40,461 nt of DNA, from contig NZ_JAGSOV010000094.1 in assembly GCF_023898865.1 (NCBI RefSeq), forward strand, positions 1 through 40,461, read 5' to 3'. The stretch is from Pseudonocardia humida (lineage in GTDB: Bacteria > Actinomycetota > Actinomycetes > Mycobacteriales > Pseudonocardiaceae). This document shows, one piece after another, positions 31,522-40,387 of the stretch (positions within the stretch are counted from its first letter, which is position 1; the number at the start of each line of letters is the position of its first letter). The notes beneath the pieces were generated by a model, which made no database searches, was not told the DNA's origin, and was given only the letters and a program-made list of their open reading frames with translations. A program made the position numbers and the translations under genes.

Positions 31522-32366
31522 CCCGCGCTGTGAGCACGGCGGCGCGGTGGCGGCGCTTCGGCCTCAGCGCGGTGTCGATGGCCGTGCTCGGTGTCGTCTT
31601 CCTGGTGCCGTTCGCCTTCGTGGTCCTGGCGGCGGTGAAGACCCGCCAGGAGGCGTCGCTGCTGCAGCTGACCTGGCCCACCGAGTGGCGGATCGCGCAG
31701 AACTTCCTCGAGGTGCTCTCCGCGCGGGACTACCTGCTGATCATCGCTTTCACCAACAGCGTGATCCTCACGGTGTCCGCGGTGGCCATCTCGGTGATCC
31801 TGGCGGCGCTGGCGGCGTTCGTGCTGCAGCGCCGGCCGAGCCGGTGGAACCCGCTGATCAACATGCTGGTGCTGTCCGGGCTGATCATCCCGCCGGCGGT
31901 GGTCCCGACCATCTGGGTGCTGGACGGGATCGGGCTGTTCCGCACCATGCTCGGGCTGATCCTGGTCGAGGTCGCGTTCGGGGTGTCGTTCTGCATCCTG
32001 CTGTTCCGGGCGTTCTTGATCACCGTGCCGCGGGAGCTGGACGAGGCGGCGGTGCTGGACGGGGCCGGCCCGCTGCGGCTGTTCTTCCGGGTCATCCTGC
32101 CGCTGCTGCGCCCGGTGATCATCACTGTCGTCGTGGTCCAGTCGGTGACCATCTACAACGACTTCGTGAACCCGCTGTACTTCCTGCCGGGCGAGCAGAA
32201 CGCCACCGTGCAGCTCACCCTGTTCAACTTCAACAGCCAGTACAGCAACCAGTACAACCTGCTGTTCATGGACATCCTGCTGATCATGATCCCGCCGCTG
32301 GTCATGTTCTTGTTCTTCAGCCGCCAGATCGTCGCCGGGATGACGTCCGGTGCGGTGAAGGGCTGA
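31518..32366 (+). CDS. Sugar ABC transporter permease (MalG-like)
   Basis: The product is 282 aa with six membrane helices and the EAA loop ELDEAAVLDGAGPLRLFFRV followed by ILPLLRP. The C-terminal segment PPLVMFLFFSRQIVAGMTSG and AVKG is the usual MalG-type ending. The GTG start at 31518 overlaps the upstream stop. No ATPase gene follows, so the pair must use an ATPase encoded elsewhere (MsiK type in many actinomycetes). Confidence 0.92.
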   Translation: MTRAVSTAARWRRFGLSAVSMAVLGVVFLVPFAFVVLAAVKTRQEASLLQLTWPTEWRIAQNFLEVLSARDYLLIIAFTNSVILTVSAVAISVILAALAAFVLQRRPSRWNPLINMLVLSGLIIPPAVVPTIWVLDGIGLFRTMLGLILVEVAFGVSFCILLFRAFLITVPRELDEAAVLDGAGPLRLFFRVILPLLRPVIITVVVVQSVTIYNDFVNPLYFLPGEQNATVQLTLFNFNSQYSNQYNLLFMDILLIMIPPLVMFLFFSRQIVAGMTSGAVKG

Positions 32367-32410
32367 GCGCGCCGCACCGCGGTGCCCGAAACCGAGAGGG
32401 GACGACGGCC

Positions 32411-34675
32411 ATGCCGCCGACCTGGCACGCCACGATGATCGGACCCGACGAGGACTTCGCCGGCGCCCCGTTGCTGCGCACCGAGTTCTCGGTCGAGACC
32501 GGCCACGGCGCCGTGACCGGAGCCCAATTGCACGCGACGGCCCGCGGGGTCTTCACGGCCTTCGTCGGCGGCGCCGCGGTGTCCGACGAGGTGCTGAGCC
32601 CGGGCTGGTCGAGCTACGAATGGCGGCTGCGGTACCGCACGTACGACGTCGCGGCGCTGCTGCCGGACGCGGGCGAGACCGCGGTGCTCGGGTTCGCGCT
32701 GGGCAACGGCTGGTACCGCGGCCGGCTCGGCTGGGGCGACGAGCGCGCGATCTACGGGCCCGAGCTCGGGGTGCTGGCCCAGCTGGAGATCACTTTCGCG
32801 GACGGCCATCGGCAGTTCGTCGGCACCGACGGGTCCTGGCGCGCCGGGCCGTCGGCGGTGCAGACCAACGACCTCTACGACGGGCAGACCATCGACGCCC
32901 GCCTGGTCGACGACGCCTGGCTGCGGCCGGGCGCCGCCGGTAGTGGGTGGACCGGGGTGCACGCCCAGGAGTTCGACGCCGCGATCCTGGCGCCCTACGT
33001 CGGGCCGGTCGTGCGCCGCCAGCAGGAGGTGTCGCCGACCCGGATCTGGACGTCGCCGGCCGGGGGGACGCTGGTGGACTTCGGGCAGAACCTGGTCGGC
33101 TGGCTGCGGCTGGCGGTGCGCGGCGAGGCCGGCGCGACGGTCACCGTGCGGCACGCCGAGGTGCTCGAGGACGGGGAGCTCGGCACCCGTCCGCTGCGCT
33201 CGGCGCAGGCGACCGACCGGTTCGTGCTCTCCGGCGCCGACGACGTGTTCGAGCCCACCCTGACCTTCCACGGCTTCCGCTACGCCGAGCTCGACGGCTG
33301 GCCCGGGGTGCCGACCACCGACGCGATCACCGCCGTCGTCGTGCACTCCGACCTGCGCCGCACCGGCCGGTTCCGCTGCTCCGACGAGCTGGTCAACCAG
33401 TTGCACGACAACGTCGTGTGGGGGATGCGGGGCAACTTCCTCGACGTGCCGACCGACTGCCCGCAGCGCGACGAGCGCATGGGCTGGACCGGCGACATCG
33501 CGGCGTTCGCGCCGAGCGCGGCCTTCCTCTACGACGTCGCCGACTTCCTCGGCGACTGGCTGCTCGACGTGGACGCCGAGCAGCGGGCGGCCGAGGGCCT
33601 GATCCCGTACGTGGTGCCCGACGTCCTCAAGTACACCCCGCCGGGCGACCTCGGCGCCCAGGAGAGCACGGCCGTCTGGGGGGATGCGGCGGTCTGGGTG
33701 CCGTGGGCGCTGTGGCGGGCCTACGGCGATCGCGACGCGCTGGACCGGGCCTACGGTGCGATGGCCGCACACGTCCGCCGGGTCGAGACGCTGCTGTCGG
33801 ACACCGGGTTGTGGGACACCGGCTTCCAGTTCGGCGACTGGCTCGACCCGACCGCGCCCCCGGACGACCCGATCCGCGCGAAGGCCGACAACGGCGTGGT
33901 GGCGACCGCGTGCCTGTACCGCAGCGCGCGCACGGCGTCCGAGGCCGCCGCCGTGCTCGGCCGCGGCGGCGACGCCGAGCACTTCGCCGGGCTGGCCGAG
34001 CGCACGCGCAGCGCGTTCGTCAAGCACTACGTCGGCGACGACGGCCGGATCCGCAGCGACGCGGTGACGGCCTACGCCCTGGCCATCCACTTCGGACTGC
34101 TCGACGACCGCGTCCGGGGTCTGGCCGGCGACCGGCTGGCCGCGCTGGTGGCCGAGAGCGGACACCGCATCGCCACCGGTTTCGCCGGCACTCCGTACGT
34201 GTGCGACGCGCTGGTGGAGACCGGGCACCTCGACGACGCCTACCGGTTGCTGCTGCAGCGGGACTGCCCCTCGTGGCTCTACCCGGTGACCATGGGCGCG
34301 ACCACGGTGTGGGAGCGGTGGGACTCGATGCTGCCCGACGGCACCATCAACCCCGGGCAGATGACCAGCTTCAACCACTACGCCCTGGGCGCGGTCGCGG
34401 ACTGGCTGCACCGCACGGTCGGCGGCATCGCGCCCGCCGAGCCCGGCTACCGGACCGTGCGTGTCGCCCCTCGCCCCGGAGGTGGGCTGACCTGGGCGGA
34501 GTGCTCACTGCAGACACCGCACGGGCTGGTGGCCGTCGCCTGGCGGGTGGAGCCCTCCGGAGCGCTGGACGTCGAGGTCGCCGTGCCCGACGGGGTGACA
34601 GCCGAGATCGACGTGCCGGGTGCAGAGCCCCAGCGCGTGGGCGCCGGGAGCCACCGGTTCCGGGCCGGCGCCTGA
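32411..34675 (+). CDS. Alpha-L-rhamnosidase (GH78)
   Basis: The product is 754 aa without a signal peptide, so it acts in the cytoplasm on imported rhamnosides. N-terminal beta-sandwich domains include ALGNGWYRGRLGWGDERAIY and VDFGQNLVGWLRLAV. The (alpha/alpha)6 catalytic barrel carries DVPTDCPQRDERMGWTGDIA with Glu355, the expected general acid, and GATTVWERWDSMLPDGTINP with Glu635, the expected base. It ends with a C-terminal beta domain. The reaction is release of terminal alpha-L-rhamnose by inversion. ATG at 32411 with GAGGGGAC about 10 nt upstream. Last gene of the uptake operon; 14 bp from the convergent LacI gene. Shorter than some GH78 (about 900 aa) because the extra N-terminal module is absent. 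Confidence 0.92.
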   Translation: MPPTWHATMIGPDEDFAGAPLLRTEFSVETGHGAVTGAQLHATARGVFTAFVGGAAVSDEVLSPGWSSYEWRLRYRTYDVAALLPDAGETAVLGFALGNGWYRGRLGWGDERAIYGPELGVLAQLEITFADGHRQFVGTDGSWRAGPSAVQTNDLYDGQTIDARLVDDAWLRPGAAGSGWTGVHAQEFDAAILAPYVGPVVRRQQEVSPTRIWTSPAGGTLVDFGQNLVGWLRLAVRGEAGATVTVRHAEVLEDGELGTRPLRSAQATDRFVLSGADDVFEPTLTFHGFRYAELDGWPGVPTTDAITAVVVHSDLRRTGRFRCSDELVNQLHDNVVWGMRGNFLDVPTDCPQRDERMGWTGDIAAFAPSAAFLYDVADFLGDWLLDVDAEQRAAEGLIPYVVPDVLKYTPPGDLGAQESTAVWGDAAVWVPWALWRAYGDRDALDRAYGAMAAHVRRVETLLSDTGLWDTGFQFGDWLDPTAPPDDPIRAKADNGVVATACLYRSARTASEAAAVLGRGGDAEHFAGLAERTRSAFVKHYVGDDGRIRSDAVTAYALAIHFGLLDDRVRGLAGDRLAALVAESGHRIATGFAGTPYVCDALVETGHLDDAYRLLLQRDCPSWLYPVTMGATTVWERWDSMLPDGTINPGQMTSFNHYALGAVADWLHRTVGGIAPAEPGYRTVRVAPRPGGGLTWAECSLQTPHGLVAVAWRVEPSGALDVEVAVPDGVTAEIDVPGAEPQRVGAGSHRFRAGA

Positions 34676-34689
34676 CCCGCCACGGGTCG

Positions 34690-35694
34690 TCAGGCCGACG
34701 CGCGGATCTCCAACCGGCACTCGTCCTTGACCGGGGCACCCGGGATGGGCTCGCCGGCCAGCACGGCGACGACGCTGCGCACATGGTGCTCGGCGATCGC
34801 CCGGTAGTCCTGCACCACCGTGGTCAGCGGCGGGTCGGCCACGGCGGCGGCGGGCACGTCGTCGACCCCGACGACGGCCAGCTCCTCGGGGACGCGCACC
34901 CCGAGCCGCCGGGCGCCCGTCAGCACGGCCATGGCCACCTCGTCGTTGTAGGCGCAGATCCCGGTCACCGGCGGGTCGGCCGCGAGCCAGGACCGGACCG
35001 CCTCGGCCGCCGCGCGCGGCTGCAGCGGGACGGTCCGGACGTCGGGCGCGGGCAGCCCGAGCTCCGTGCACACATCGCGGACCCCCTGCAACCGCGGGCG
35101 GGCGAACACGGCGACCCGGTCGTCGTCGGGATAGGCGTAGCCCAGCCGCCGGTGGGTGGGGGCGAGGTGCCGGGCCTGCAGCCCGCCGACCGGGTCCTGG
35201 GGCTGCAGCAGCTCGCCGGGCCGCTGTTCGACCGGCGAGTGCAGCGTGACCACGACCTCGACGCCGGCCGCCCGCATCGCTGCCGCCTCCGCGGGGGTGA
35301 GGGCGTCGAAGGCGAGCACCGCGACCGGGGTGATGGCCTTCCACACCTCACCCATGGGGCGGACGGCCCGGGAATCCGGGTGCAGGACGAAGGTGAGCCC
35401 GCTGCGGGCGAAGGCCGCGGTCACCTCCTGCACCACCCGCCCGAGCGCGTGCCCGAGCGGCCAGTCCGGCAGCAGCCCGAGCACGACGTCCGAGCGGCCG
35501 CGGCGCAACGCCGTCGCCGTCGCCGAGGGGGCGTAGCCGAGTCGGGCGGCGGCGTCGCGGACCCGCCGGCGGGTGGCGTCGGGGATGGCCTGGCCGGGCT
35601 TGTCGTTGAGGACGTAGCTGACGGTCGCGCGGGACACACCGGCCTCGCGGGCCACGTCGGCGCTGGTGATCCGTCGGCCGCGGGCCGTGCTCAC
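34690..35694 (-). CDS. LacI-family transcriptional repressor of the rhamnoside operon
   Basis: The product is 334 aa. The N-terminal HTH and hinge read RRITSADVAREAGVSRATVS, YVLNDKPGQAIPDATRRRVR and AAARLGYAPSATATALRRG, and a periplasmic-binding-like effector domain follows (GICAYNDEVAMAVLTGARRL; ELAVVGVDDVPAAAVADPPL; TTVVQDYRAIAEHHV). The GTG at 35694 gives the normal short lead into the HTH. Its ribosome-binding site is weak. It is convergent with the rhamnosidase gene. The TGAAACGTTTCA site before the transport operon is a fitting operator; the inducer is likely rhamnose or a rhamnoside (inference). Confidence 0.9.
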   Translation of the reverse strand: MSTARGRRITSADVAREAGVSRATVSYVLNDKPGQAIPDATRRRVRDAAARLGYAPSATATALRRGRSDVVLGLLPDWPLGHALGRVVQEVTAAFARSGLTFVLHPDSRAVRPMGEVWKAITPVAVLAFDALTPAEAAAMRAAGVEVVVTLHSPVEQRPGELLQPQDPVGGLQARHLAPTHRRLGYAYPDDDRVAVFARPRLQGVRDVCTELGLPAPDVRTVPLQPRAAAEAVRSWLAADPPVTGICAYNDEVAMAVLTGARRLGVRVPEELAVVGVDDVPAAAVADPPLTTVVQDYRAIAEHHVRSVVAVLAGEPIPGAPVKDECRLEIRASA

Positions 35695-35990
35695 CGTCCG
35701 GGTGCCATGTGCCGCTCGCCTTCTCGTTCTCGTGCGCTGAGGGTACCGGTGCAGAACCAACGACACTGGCGACCTCCGGTCTGCTGGGGCGCACGGCAGA
35801 GCCTCAGTGCGGACTCGACGGGCCGGCATCGCCTGTCCGATCGGTACAGAGACGCAGCGCGGCGGAGTGGCGTCCGCGCTGTCGAAGGCGGGCATGGCGC
35901 CCGTCCGGGCCCGCTACGGCCACCGGGTGCACCGGGTCGCTAGGCTGCGATCGGTCGCGATCATCGTCATGGATCTCTAGGGGTGTTTCA
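35695..35990. other. Divergent intergenic region between lacI-type and WD-repeat genes
   Basis: No gene. It must hold the promoters of both flanking genes. No clear operator palindrome was found. Confidence 0.45.
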
Positions 35991-37451
35991 GTGTCCTCGC
36001 CGGAGCCGGGTTTCGACCGACATGACCTCCAGCGGGGCCGTTCCACATCCGGCCAGTTCATCTTTCCGGACTCGTTCGGCTGGATCATGTGCTGGACGCC
36101 GTTGACGTTTCCGGACGGACGTCCTGTCGTGGTGACCGGGGGCAGCGACGGAACGCTGCGCATGTGGGACCCGGCCACCGGCGCCCAGGTCGCCCCGCCG
36201 ATCGCCGCCGGCTGCATCGCCGATGGAGGGGCGATGGGGGTGACGGGCGTACGGGTGGTGGATAGCTCCGATGGCCCGCGGGTCGCGGTCACCAGCGGCA
36301 ACGGTCAGGGCGACCGTGGCCCGGTCCGGTTGTGGGATCCGCTCAGCGGGGAGATGAACGGTGAACTGGACGAGGACGAGCCGGCATCGCCCGCGGACGC
36401 CCGGCCGGGAGCCGACGCGCCGCCGTTCCTTCCGCAACGCCCGACGGGTGAGGTTGCCTTCTTGGCCGTGCGGCCGGGGACCGCGTCCGTTCCGGCCACG
36501 GTGGTGACTGCCGTCAACGGCCCTACCGGCGTTCGCGACCGCTCCGGCCTGCGGATCTGGGATCCCGTTGCGGGCACCCGCATCGGTGTGCTGGACCTCG
36601 CAGGGGAGACGCAGAGGCTCGCGTACGTGCCCCGCACCGGTGGGCCGGATCTGCTGGTCGGCTTCGACCACCATCCTGCGCGCGTGCAGGTGTGGGACGC
36701 GATGACCGGCACGCCCCTGGCGGATCCAACCGCCACCCATCCGCTGGTGACCAAGCAGGTATGCCATCTGCGGGTGGCCGACGGTCGCACCCTGATCGCC
36801 ATGCGGGGCGCGCCGGCGGCCGGCTCCGGAACGAGCCGGACCGATGTCGTGAGGCTGTGGGATCCGGACACGGGAGCGAACCTGCCCGCCCCGTTCGACT
36901 GCGTCCCGATGACCATCGCCGCGGTGCCCGGTCCCACCGGTGGCGATCTGGTGGCCTGCCTGTCGGGCATGGACGACACGGTGGAGGTGTTCGACCCGGT
37001 CACCGGTGCCCGGTTCGGGACCCCGTTCGAACCGGACGACACCCGGTACGTCGAGCTGATCGGGTTGCGCGGCCCGGCGGGCCGGCCGCTGGTGGCCGTG
37101 GTCAGCGACAGCGGCCCCGATCTGCCGGTCTGGGACGTCACGAGCGGTGAGCTCGTCAACGAACTCGTCGACGTGTGGGTCGCGAACTGGGCGGTGATTC
37201 CGAGGCCCGACGGCACCGACGCACTGGCCATCGCCGGCCAGAGCGGCGACGTCGGAATCTGGGATCCCGGCACGGGCGAGCAGGTGATCGGTCCGCTTCT
37301 CGGGCACGGGACGCACTCCGGGGCCGATGTGTTCCATCACGTCCACATCGCGGTCCTCGCTGACGGTGACGGCCGACAGTCGCTGATCACCGGTGGTGTC
37401 GACAACACGCTACGCCGCTGGCAGTTGCCCGACTTCGCGTCGCCCGCCTGA
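35991..37451 (+). CDS. WD-repeat beta-propeller protein
   Basis: The product is 486 aa. Eight blade-ending motifs are visible in order: MWDPATGAQ, LWDPLSGEM, IWDPVAGTR, VWDAMTGTP, LWDPDTGAN, VFDPVTGAR, VWDVTSGEL and IWDPGTGEQ. A last strand DNTLRRWQL may close the ring. No kinase, caspase, NTPase or HTH domain is fused, and there is no signal peptide or membrane helix, so it is a cytosolic stand-alone propeller, likely a protein-binding scaffold. The GTG at 35991 has AGGGG 8 nt upstream. The frame is open further upstream but shows no propeller sequence there. Function unknown. Neighbours give no clue. Confidence 0.85.
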   Translation: MSSPEPGFDRHDLQRGRSTSGQFIFPDSFGWIMCWTPLTFPDGRPVVVTGGSDGTLRMWDPATGAQVAPPIAAGCIADGGAMGVTGVRVVDSSDGPRVAVTSGNGQGDRGPVRLWDPLSGEMNGELDEDEPASPADARPGADAPPFLPQRPTGEVAFLAVRPGTASVPATVVTAVNGPTGVRDRSGLRIWDPVAGTRIGVLDLAGETQRLAYVPRTGGPDLLVGFDHHPARVQVWDAMTGTPLADPTATHPLVTKQVCHLRVADGRTLIAMRGAPAAGSGTSRTDVVRLWDPDTGANLPAPFDCVPMTIAAVPGPTGGDLVACLSGMDDTVEVFDPVTGARFGTPFEPDDTRYVELIGLRGPAGRPLVAVVSDSGPDLPVWDVTSGELVNELVDVWVANWAVIPRPDGTDALAIAGQSGDVGIWDPGTGEQVIGPLLGHGTHSGADVFHHVHIAVLADGDGRQSLITGGVDNTLRRWQLPDFASPA

Positions 37452-37529
37452 TCACCGAACTCGCACGGCCCGATCACTCACCAGCATCACGCCCTGCCAC
37501 GGTCAGATCCATCCGGGGTTCCCGCTGTG

Positions 37530-38111
37530 TCAACGGCGCACCCGATAGCGCAGGTGAAGCACCCGGTTGGCCTGGATCACCACGTCGGGATCCTCCAACA
37601 GGTGCTGCGCGTGGACCGACCCGAAGTAGCGCTTGCCGGACCCGAACACGACGGGTACGACGTCCATGCGCACCTCGTCGATCAGGCCCGCGGCAAGCAC
37701 CTGGCCACCGACGTCGCCGGCGGCGACCTCGACCACGCGGTCACCCGCGAGCTCCTGCGCCTTGGCCACGGCTGCCTCGACGCCGTCGACGAAGTGGAAC
37801 GGCGCACCGGGGTCCCAGCCCTCGGGCTCCGGCCGGTGCGTCACGACCACCACGTGGTCGATCCCGCCCGGAGGCTTCCCGTCCCAGCCGTCCGTGATGT
37901 CGAAGACGTGGCGGCCGGCGATCGTCACCCCGATCTGGTCCCAGTACGGCCGGGTGTAGTCGTAGGACGTCTGCGACACCTTCACCGCGCCGCTCTCGTC
38001 CAACGGGACGTCCCCGTTGGACAACCAGTCGAACAGCGGTCCGGGCTGGTCATTCTCGTCCGCGATGAAGCCGTCCACCGACACCGAGCTGTACATGACC
38101 ACCTTGCCCAC
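37530..38111 (-). CDS. Dihydrofolate reductase family protein (RibD C-terminal-like)
   Basis: The product is 193 aa with the family's start MGKVVMYSSVSVDGFIADEN and the middle GVTIAGRHVFDITDGWDGKP. It also has the NADPH-site region DRVVEVAAGDVGGQVLAAGL and IDEVRMDVVPVVFGSGKRYF. Proteins of this group reduce or bind pterin-like or other small substrates; true folate activity is not implied. The GTG at 38111 is preceded by AAAGGAGA at about 7 nt. It lies 64 nt downstream of an AraC regulator gene on the same strand and is probably controlled with it. Confidence 0.9.
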   Translation of the reverse strand: MGKVVMYSSVSVDGFIADENDQPGPLFDWLSNGDVPLDESGAVKVSQTSYDYTRPYWDQIGVTIAGRHVFDITDGWDGKPPGGIDHVVVVTHRPEPEGWDPGAPFHFVDGVEAAVAKAQELAGDRVVEVAAGDVGGQVLAAGLIDEVRMDVVPVVFGSGKRYFGSVHAQHLLEDPDVVIQANRVLHLRYRVRR

Positions 38112-38175
38112 GGGGCTCTCCTTTCTTCCGGGGGCCCCAAATTAGCGGGTCGTGAGCTGTCGCTCTTGTAAGAAT

Positions 38176-39015
38176 TCAATCGGCCGGCAGCGGCCAGCTG
38201 TCCAGCACGTGGCCGGGATGTTCGCGCAGGAACCGCCGCCGGACTTCGACGTACCGGGTCGGCGTGAGCCCGGTGAACGCCCGGAACTCGTGGCCGAAGT
38301 GGGCCTGGTCGAAGTAACCCGCGCCACCGGCGACGTCGCCCCAGTCGATCGGTTCGGCGAAGTCGATCGCGAGCATGGTGGCGGCGAAGCGCTGGGTGCG
38401 GGCCAGCCGCTTCGGCGTGACACCGATGAGCTCCTTGAACCGCTGCGCCAGATGAGTGCTGCTGACACCGGCTGCCACGCTCAGGTCGCCGATCGCCACC
38501 GCCCCGCTGGTCGCCGCGATGACGCTGCTCGTACGGCGGACCAGCCCCAGGCCGGCGGTCTCGCACAGCCGTCGCATCAGCTCCTCCTCGAGCAGCGTCA
38601 GCATCTCGCGCGGTCCGTCCGCCGTGGCCAGCCGGTCTCGCAGTTCGGCGACGGCGGGCCGGCCCCACACCTGCTCCACCGTCACCGGCCGGTCGCACAG
38701 CTCGACCGCGGGCATCGGCAGGAACGGCGCCAACCCCCACGGCTTGACGTGCACGCCGACGGACCGGGTCCGGAGCGGGTAGCCGAACTCCAACGCGCGG
38801 GTGGGCGTGGTGATCACGCAGCCGTCGGCGTACTCGGCCGTCTCGATGTCGGTGCCGGCGCGGATGCGGAACGGCGCCCCGAGGTTGACGATGAGCAGCG
38901 CCCCCGGCATCGGCGGCAGCATCAGCCGGGCGTACGGCGGCGCACCCTCCAGGTAGTAGAGGTCGTCGATCAGCCCGTCCAGCGGCGGTCGCGGCACTCT
39001 GGACACGTACTCCAC
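38176..39015 (-). CDS. AraC-family transcriptional regulator
   Basis: The product is 279 aa from the GTG at 39015. An N-terminal cupin-like sensor (YVSRVPRPPLDGLIDDLYYL; LPPMPGALLIVNLGAPFRIR; TRSVGVHVKPWGLAPFLPMP) is followed by an AraC domain (LSVAAGVSSTHLAQRFKELI; VAGGAGYFDQAHFGHEFRAF). The family's first conserved residues are VEYVSRVPRPP, which decides the start. A GTG two codons upstream is also possible. Divergent from the dehydrogenase gene and followed by the DHFR-like gene, either of which could be its target. Confidence 0.88.
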   Translation of the reverse strand: MEYVSRVPRPPLDGLIDDLYYLEGAPPYARLMLPPMPGALLIVNLGAPFRIRAGTDIETAEYADGCVITTPTRALEFGYPLRTRSVGVHVKPWGLAPFLPMPAVELCDRPVTVEQVWGRPAVAELRDRLATADGPREMLTLLEEELMRRLCETAGLGLVRRTSSVIAATSGAVAIGDLSVAAGVSSTHLAQRFKELIGVTPKRLARTQRFAATMLAIDFAEPIDWGDVAGGAGYFDQAHFGHEFRAFTGLTPTRYVEVRRRFLREHPGHVLDSWPLPAD

Positions 39016-39303
39016 GCCCACAGCATCACCGACGCCCCGCCGCCTTCGCGCGCCCGGATGGTCCAGCCGCGCTGCCGCCGGCATCGAGCCGGCGCCGATC
39101 CGGGCCGAGAGCCCGGCCGCGGACATCTGCGTGGGATACGCGTGCTGCGTGGGAGAACCACGCTTGTCCATCTCCTCACAAGATCGAGTCGCCAGACGCG
39201 CCGGGGCGATCCGGTCGCAGCGGATCGGTGGCTCGCACGGATCGCCAGCAAACCCGGCGCGGATCGTGGAGTCCCGCGCGCGCGGGATCAGCACGGTGGG
39301 TCG
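39016..39303. other. Divergent intergenic region between AraC and SDR genes
   Basis: No gene recognised; promoter space for both neighbours. No convincing palindrome. Confidence 0.4.
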
Positions 39304-40062
39304 ATGGGGTCGATGGAGGGCAAGGCGGGACTGGTCACCGGCGCGGCCAGCGGGATCGGTCGGGCCACCGCGGTGCGCGCGGCCGCCGAGGGTGCGTCGG
39401 TGCTGGTGTCGGACCTGGGGTCGGCCGCCGCTGAGGGCGCGCGGACGGTCGAGCTGTGCCGGGCGGCCGGCGGCGTCGCCGAGTTCCAGGTCTGCGACGT
39501 CGCGCGGCCCGCCGACCACGACGCGCTGGTCGCCGGGGTGCTCGACCGCTGGGGCAAGCTCGACTTCGCGCACAACAACGCGGGGGTGGGCGGCGGCGGG
39601 AAGCTGCTCGCCGACGTCGAGGACGAGGACTTCGACCGGGTCATCGCGATCAACCTGCGCGGCGTCTTCCTGGGGATGAAGCGCCAGATCCGAGCGATGC
39701 TCGCAGGCGGGGGCGGGTCCATCGTGAACACCGCGTCCAACGCCGGTCTGCGGGGGGTGAAGCGGCTGGCGCCCTACACCGCGGCCAAGCACGGACTGGT
39801 GGGGCTGACGAAGAACGCCGCCGTCGAGTACGCCGAGGACCTGATCCGGGTCAACGCCGTCGCCCCCGGGACGATCATGACCGGGTTCGCGCGCGGCGCC
39901 ACCCCCGAGCGGCTCGCCGAGATCATGCGCCCGCAGGCCCTGCAGCGGATCGGCGAGCCCGAGGAGGTCGCCGCGGCCGTCGTGTGGCTGATGTCCGACG
40001 ACGCCTCCTTCGTCACCGGGGTGACGCTGCCGGTCGACGCCGGGTCGGTCGCCGGCTGGTAG
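39304..40062 (+). CDS. Short-chain dehydrogenase/reductase (classical SDR)
   Basis: The product is 252 aa. The cofactor motif TGAASGIG is at residues 12-19, followed by VSDLGSA (Asp after beta2 suggests NAD(H) preference), NNAGVGGGG, the catalytic Ser145 in NTASNAGLRG, and Tyr158 and Lys162 in YTAAK. The ending FVTGVTLPVDAGSVAGW is typical of the family. It interconverts an alcohol and a ketone; the substrate is unknown. ATG at 39304; a second ATG at 39313 is possible. Both have weak ribosome-binding sites. Confidence 0.92.
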   Translation: MGSMEGKAGLVTGAASGIGRATAVRAAAEGASVLVSDLGSAAAEGARTVELCRAAGGVAEFQVCDVARPADHDALVAGVLDRWGKLDFAHNNAGVGGGGKLLADVEDEDFDRVIAINLRGVFLGMKRQIRAMLAGGGGSIVNTASNAGLRGVKRLAPYTAAKHGLVGLTKNAAVEYAEDLIRVNAVAPGTIMTGFARGATPERLAEIMRPQALQRIGEPEEVAAAVVWLMSDDASFVTGVTLPVDAGSVAGW

Positions 40063-40387
40063 CCCCCGACGCGCGCCTGTCGGCCTCTGCGCAGAGTCCC
40101 CATGGTCTTCGCAAGTGCTACGGCGCCTGCGAAGACCCCACCGCCCCTGCGAAGACGGCCCCCATCCCCGGGGGAGGGTGTCCTTGCAGCGCTGGGTGGG
40201 TGTCGCAGCACTGGCTCTGGGGGCGCGCAGCGCGCCGGCGGCTGGCGGGGACGTCGCAGGGCTGGCTGGGTTGTCGCAGCGCGCCGGCGGGCTGCGCGGC
40301 CACACCCGGTGCTGCGAACACACCGCTGGTGCTGCGAGCCCGGCCGGCGAGGCGGCGCGCAGCACCGCGAGCCGAGCCGGGCCCGGC
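40063..40387. other. Non-coding G+C-rich tail with short degenerate repeats
   Basis: No gene. Variants of CCTGCGAAGAC occur at about 40128 and 40147, and TGTCGCAGC-like words recur (about 40200, 40250, 40272). These are simple dispersed words, not an ordered array. Confidence 0.5.

Noticed and set aside
32153..34411. Long minus-strand frame opposite the rhamnosidase
   Set aside because: Shadow of the GH78 gene, with no recognisable domain.
40063..40387. CRISPR-like or ordered repeat array
   Set aside because: Repeated words are short, irregularly spaced and degenerate, without constant spacers; no cas genes are present.
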